Source: Maylandia zebra
Lineage: Eukaryota; Chordata; Actinopteri; Cichliformes; Cichlidae
DNA length: 64,000 nucleotides
NCBI RefSeq assembly: GCF_041146795.1
Contig: NC_135177.1
Location: 20,163,560 to 20,227,559, forward strand
Direction of reading: 5' to 3'
Shown here: piece by piece, positions 61,528 through 64,000 of the stretch
Numbering within the stretch: the stretch's first letter is position 1
Layout of the letters: every line of letters starts with the position of its first letter
The notes under the pieces: generated by a model
What the model was told of the DNA's origin: nothing
The model's input: only the letters and a program-made list of their open reading frames with translations
The model's database searches: none
Made by a program: the position numbers and the translations under genes

Positions 61528-63492
61528 CTAGTTTAATGACGGAGAGCGATCGGTAGTCCACAAGAGCTCGATGTATGGCCACTTGGTCTGTAGGCAGCGC
61601 TTCACTGGAGTGTCATCCGTCCGCACCATGGGGTCCTCAAAACCAAGCACCAAAGCAGTCCCCTCCACGTACTCGACCTGAGAGTGCACATAAATGCAGG
61701 TTAATACACAGCAAATATCCTCCCCCCAACATCTCTTGAATGACCAATTAACCTAACCTCATGCATGTCTTTGGGCTGAGGGAAGAAGCCAAAGTACTTG
61801 GAGAGAGCCCATACAGACATGGAAAATATGCAATCTCTACACAGAAAAGGCCCCTGTTGGGATTTGAACCAAAGACGTTCTTGTTGTGAGACGATGGCGC
61901 TAACCGCCCTAAATGCAAATCAGTGTACTTCAATTCTGACTGTTCCTCTGAGGGTGTCAGCAGAAGGGATGCAAGTACACAGCAGTCTTACACAGAGACA
62001 CAGGCACACAGTCAGCAGGCCTGTTATTCCCATTTGGAGCTATAGGAATGGAAATGCCATCACAACCTGCCTCTTATGTGAGTAGGTGTGCACTTTTGTG
62101 TGGGCACACATGGTGCCATTCCTACAATTTCAGGTAGTGGTATGGGAAAAAAATTAGCAATTTTACACACCAGGAAACGTGACAGATGAAGAAACTGATA
62201 TTTTTGACTGCCAGGTTTGTGCAAAGCCACCAATGGCATCTGCTGATAATCATCCATCAAACTAATCCTGCTTAACAAGCCTGTGTTTGACCATTTATCA
62301 CAGAAAGCCTGCTGACAGTGGCCTTCGTGTTGAAATGGCTCAGAGAAATGCGAGGCTAAGCCAGGGTTTTCTTTGGATGGACGGACAGGCTATTAGGCTC
62401 GCAACAGCTACTGTTTATTTTGGAGTGGCCGGCTGCCACCAGCTGTGTGTATGTGTGCGCATGTATGTATGAATGATGACGGGAAAAGGAGCGGAGGTAA
62501 TTGGGAGAGAGACAGAGAATATGAAAAGGGAACCAGTGCCATTAGTTACCGTGAAAACCCTGAGTGTCTTACCCTCTCTTTGTGGTTTGACTGTTTAAGA
62601 CCATTGTAGTGGTAGACGGGAAATGAGTCTGGGATTCCTGAATCCTGAAAAACAGGCACAGAGTGAACGGGGTGAAAAACATGCTGTGTTGTTGAAGACT
62701 CTCTGAGCAATCTTTTCTCACTGAGATGGAGGCAGAGACCCACAGAGGCAGAACCTTTGCCAGCTGAAAAGCAAAAGTCAAACTGTCACATCTCTGGCTG
62801 CAACCGAAGCTTAATGTTAAATCCCAGGCGTTAAACAGAAATGCGTGCGTAACTCTAAATTACCACAAAACAGCCTACGCTACAAAAAAAATGATCAAAA
62901 CAATGAAAGTGAGCCAAAACACTTCCAATGACTTTTCTTGAAGGTGCAGAAAGCTAATTGGGTGTGTTTTTTGAGAGCGTGTCCAGCTTCTCGTGTTTAT
63001 ATGGTATATATGAAACTCTAACCCTCGCCCCAATCCCACGTGTGTCTGCATGTGTGTGTGTGTCCAGTTGGCTAATGGTAGTATAATTTTTTTGCGGCTC
63101 GGGGCCATTCTTCTGGCGAGTCCCTAAAGCCCTGATCACTTTAACACAGTTCCCCTCCATCTCCCCCACCTCCCCGTCTTCCTCATTCGCCCGGCCTCAT
63201 AAAAGCATCTTACTGCTCTTTCTTAAAACTTCTCGGCAAGCAGCATCATATGATGGTGAGCACACACAGGCACACATGCATTTCACATGAGACACCACAG
63301 GAATGTTATTGGCATAATGCTAAAGCAGCACTCCACATATTCTTTGAAAACAGACCTAAGTGTCACCCATATGTGTTTGGGCACAAGGCCTCCTCCATAT
63401 GTTTTAACTGTGATATGGATTGTATAACGGATGGAAGGCATTTATCATGCAGGGGCTGTATTGTAGAAGCTGTAGTTGACCTCCATCTTCAT

Positions 63493-63524
<32 letters not shown>

Positions 63525-64000
63525 GCACACATACCTGATCAGGGAAAAACTCCAACAGGAATGGGCCCAGAAGAATTATGCCCAAGTTCTCTGGATCCAG
63601 CTTACTCTTAACCAGAGTCACACTGAGAAGGAGAAGAGATTAAAAAAAAAAGGGGGAGTAAACATACAGTGAGCAGACGAAAACAGACTTACAGACAAAA
63701 ACAGACCAAAAACAAAACCCAGCATAAAATGCCCCAACAAAACAGATAAAAACAAGTTTCAGGAGAAAGGAACTATCAGCACAAAGGAAACAAGATTTGT
63801 GTATGAAAGTTGATCCAAATTTACAATCACCTCATCACTCAGTGTGGATTCATGATGCATGTTTTGGGAAAGCGCGTGCATATTTTCGTGAATACTGTGG
63901 TACAACTAAATATACCTCTGTCCAGACATTCCTATGTGTTAGATCAGTGTTATTATTATTCCACTGTGATAGAAAAAAAATCTGATCAGATTGCCCTTTT
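61528..64000 (-). CDS. mindy3: MINDY-3 deubiquitinase (FAM188A), C-terminal three exons, partial
   Basis: MINDY3 is a cysteine deubiquitinase that prefers K48-linked ubiquitin chains. Only the last 102 residues are in the window: exons 63622-63535, 62644-62573 and 61677-61528 (minus strand), with phases closing and GT-AG junctions. They read VTLVKSKLDPENLGIILLGP..., then SFPVYHYNGLKQSN, then VEYVEGTALVLGFEDPM... to RCLQTKWPYIELLWTTDRS and PSLN-stop. This matches the human C-terminus (YHYNGLKQSN, YVEGTA, KRCLQTKWPYIELLWTTDRS) almost residue for residue. The catalytic cysteine and the EF-hand-like segment lie upstream, beyond the window. The first exon here begins with the third base of a split codon, so the gene continues to the right. 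The tandem itga8-mindy3 order is the same as in human 10p13. Confidence 0.95.
61740..61915 (-). repeat. SINE-like teleost repeat (mindy3 last intron)
   Basis: The reverse of the repeat at 17035: 'catgcatgtctttgggctgagggaagaagcc.aagtacttggagagagcccata', 'atgcaatctctacacagaaaaggcccc', then 'gggatttgaaccaaagacgttcttgttgtgagacgatggcgctaaccgcc'. The last block has the tRNA-like look of a SINE head. Confidence 0.7.
63494..63522. repeat. (CA)n microsatellite
   Basis: About 14 CA units directly next to the splice donor side of the mindy3 exon at 63535-63622. Confidence 0.9.

Noticed and set aside
61860..61910. Possible tRNA gene ('gggatttgaacc...' on the reverse strand)
   Set aside because: It is the head of a SINE-like repeat whose body continues to 61740. 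No complete cloverleaf is present.

Overview
This is a window of vertebrate genomic DNA. It is almost certainly from a ray-finned fish, probably a percomorph or cichlid-like teleost. Vertebrate genes are split into short exons with GT-AG introns, the DNA is rich in dinucleotide microsatellites, and it carries interspersed repeats of teleost type (Tc1/mariner copies, a LINE 3' end with a pentanucleotide tail, and a dispersed repeat ending in a GCGCC-type palindrome). No prokaryotic, viral or CRISPR features were seen.

Three genes can be read. (1) atxn1 (ataxin-1), plus strand: a 5' UTR exon segment from 7551, coding exons 7813-9618 and 11228-11923 (833 aa), and a long 3' UTR probably ending near 15.95 kb. 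(2) itga8 (integrin alpha-8), minus strand: all 30 coding exons were reconstructed between 58572 and 18865. Every splice phase closes and the result is a 1051-aa protein with signal peptide, beta-propeller, leg domains, furin site, membrane segment and GFFDR tail. A TATA box lies at 58924-58929, and poly(A) signals lie near 17.68 kb or 17.43 kb. (3) mindy3 (FAM188A deubiquitinase), minus strand: only the last three coding exons are present (63622 to 61528), and the gene continues past the right edge.

Layout: 1-3.3 kb is intergenic with nested repeats. 3.3-7.5 kb is the atxn1 upstream region, with GA-rich and CpG-rich candidate promoter or 5' UTR segments. 7.5-16 kb is atxn1. 16-17.7 kb is the convergent intergenic gap. 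17.7-58.9 kb is itga8, whose introns hold four Tc1/mariner-type relics, dispersed repeats and microsatellites. 59-60.8 kb is intergenic, and 60.8-64 kb is the 3' end of mindy3. itga8 and mindy3 are tandem neighbours on the same strand as in human 10p13, whereas human ATXN1 is on 6p22. The atxn1/itga8 junction is therefore a linkage not shared with human. The three genes have unrelated roles: a nuclear transcriptional co-repressor, a cell-matrix receptor and a deubiquitinase.

The most unusual non-genic signal is a set of three perfect inverted repeats (26, 19 and 14 bp arms), all in itga8 introns and all with exactly 5-base loops. Two lie inside transposon relics. They look like footprints of template-switch (snap-back) replication errors. 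No clear new gene system was found.
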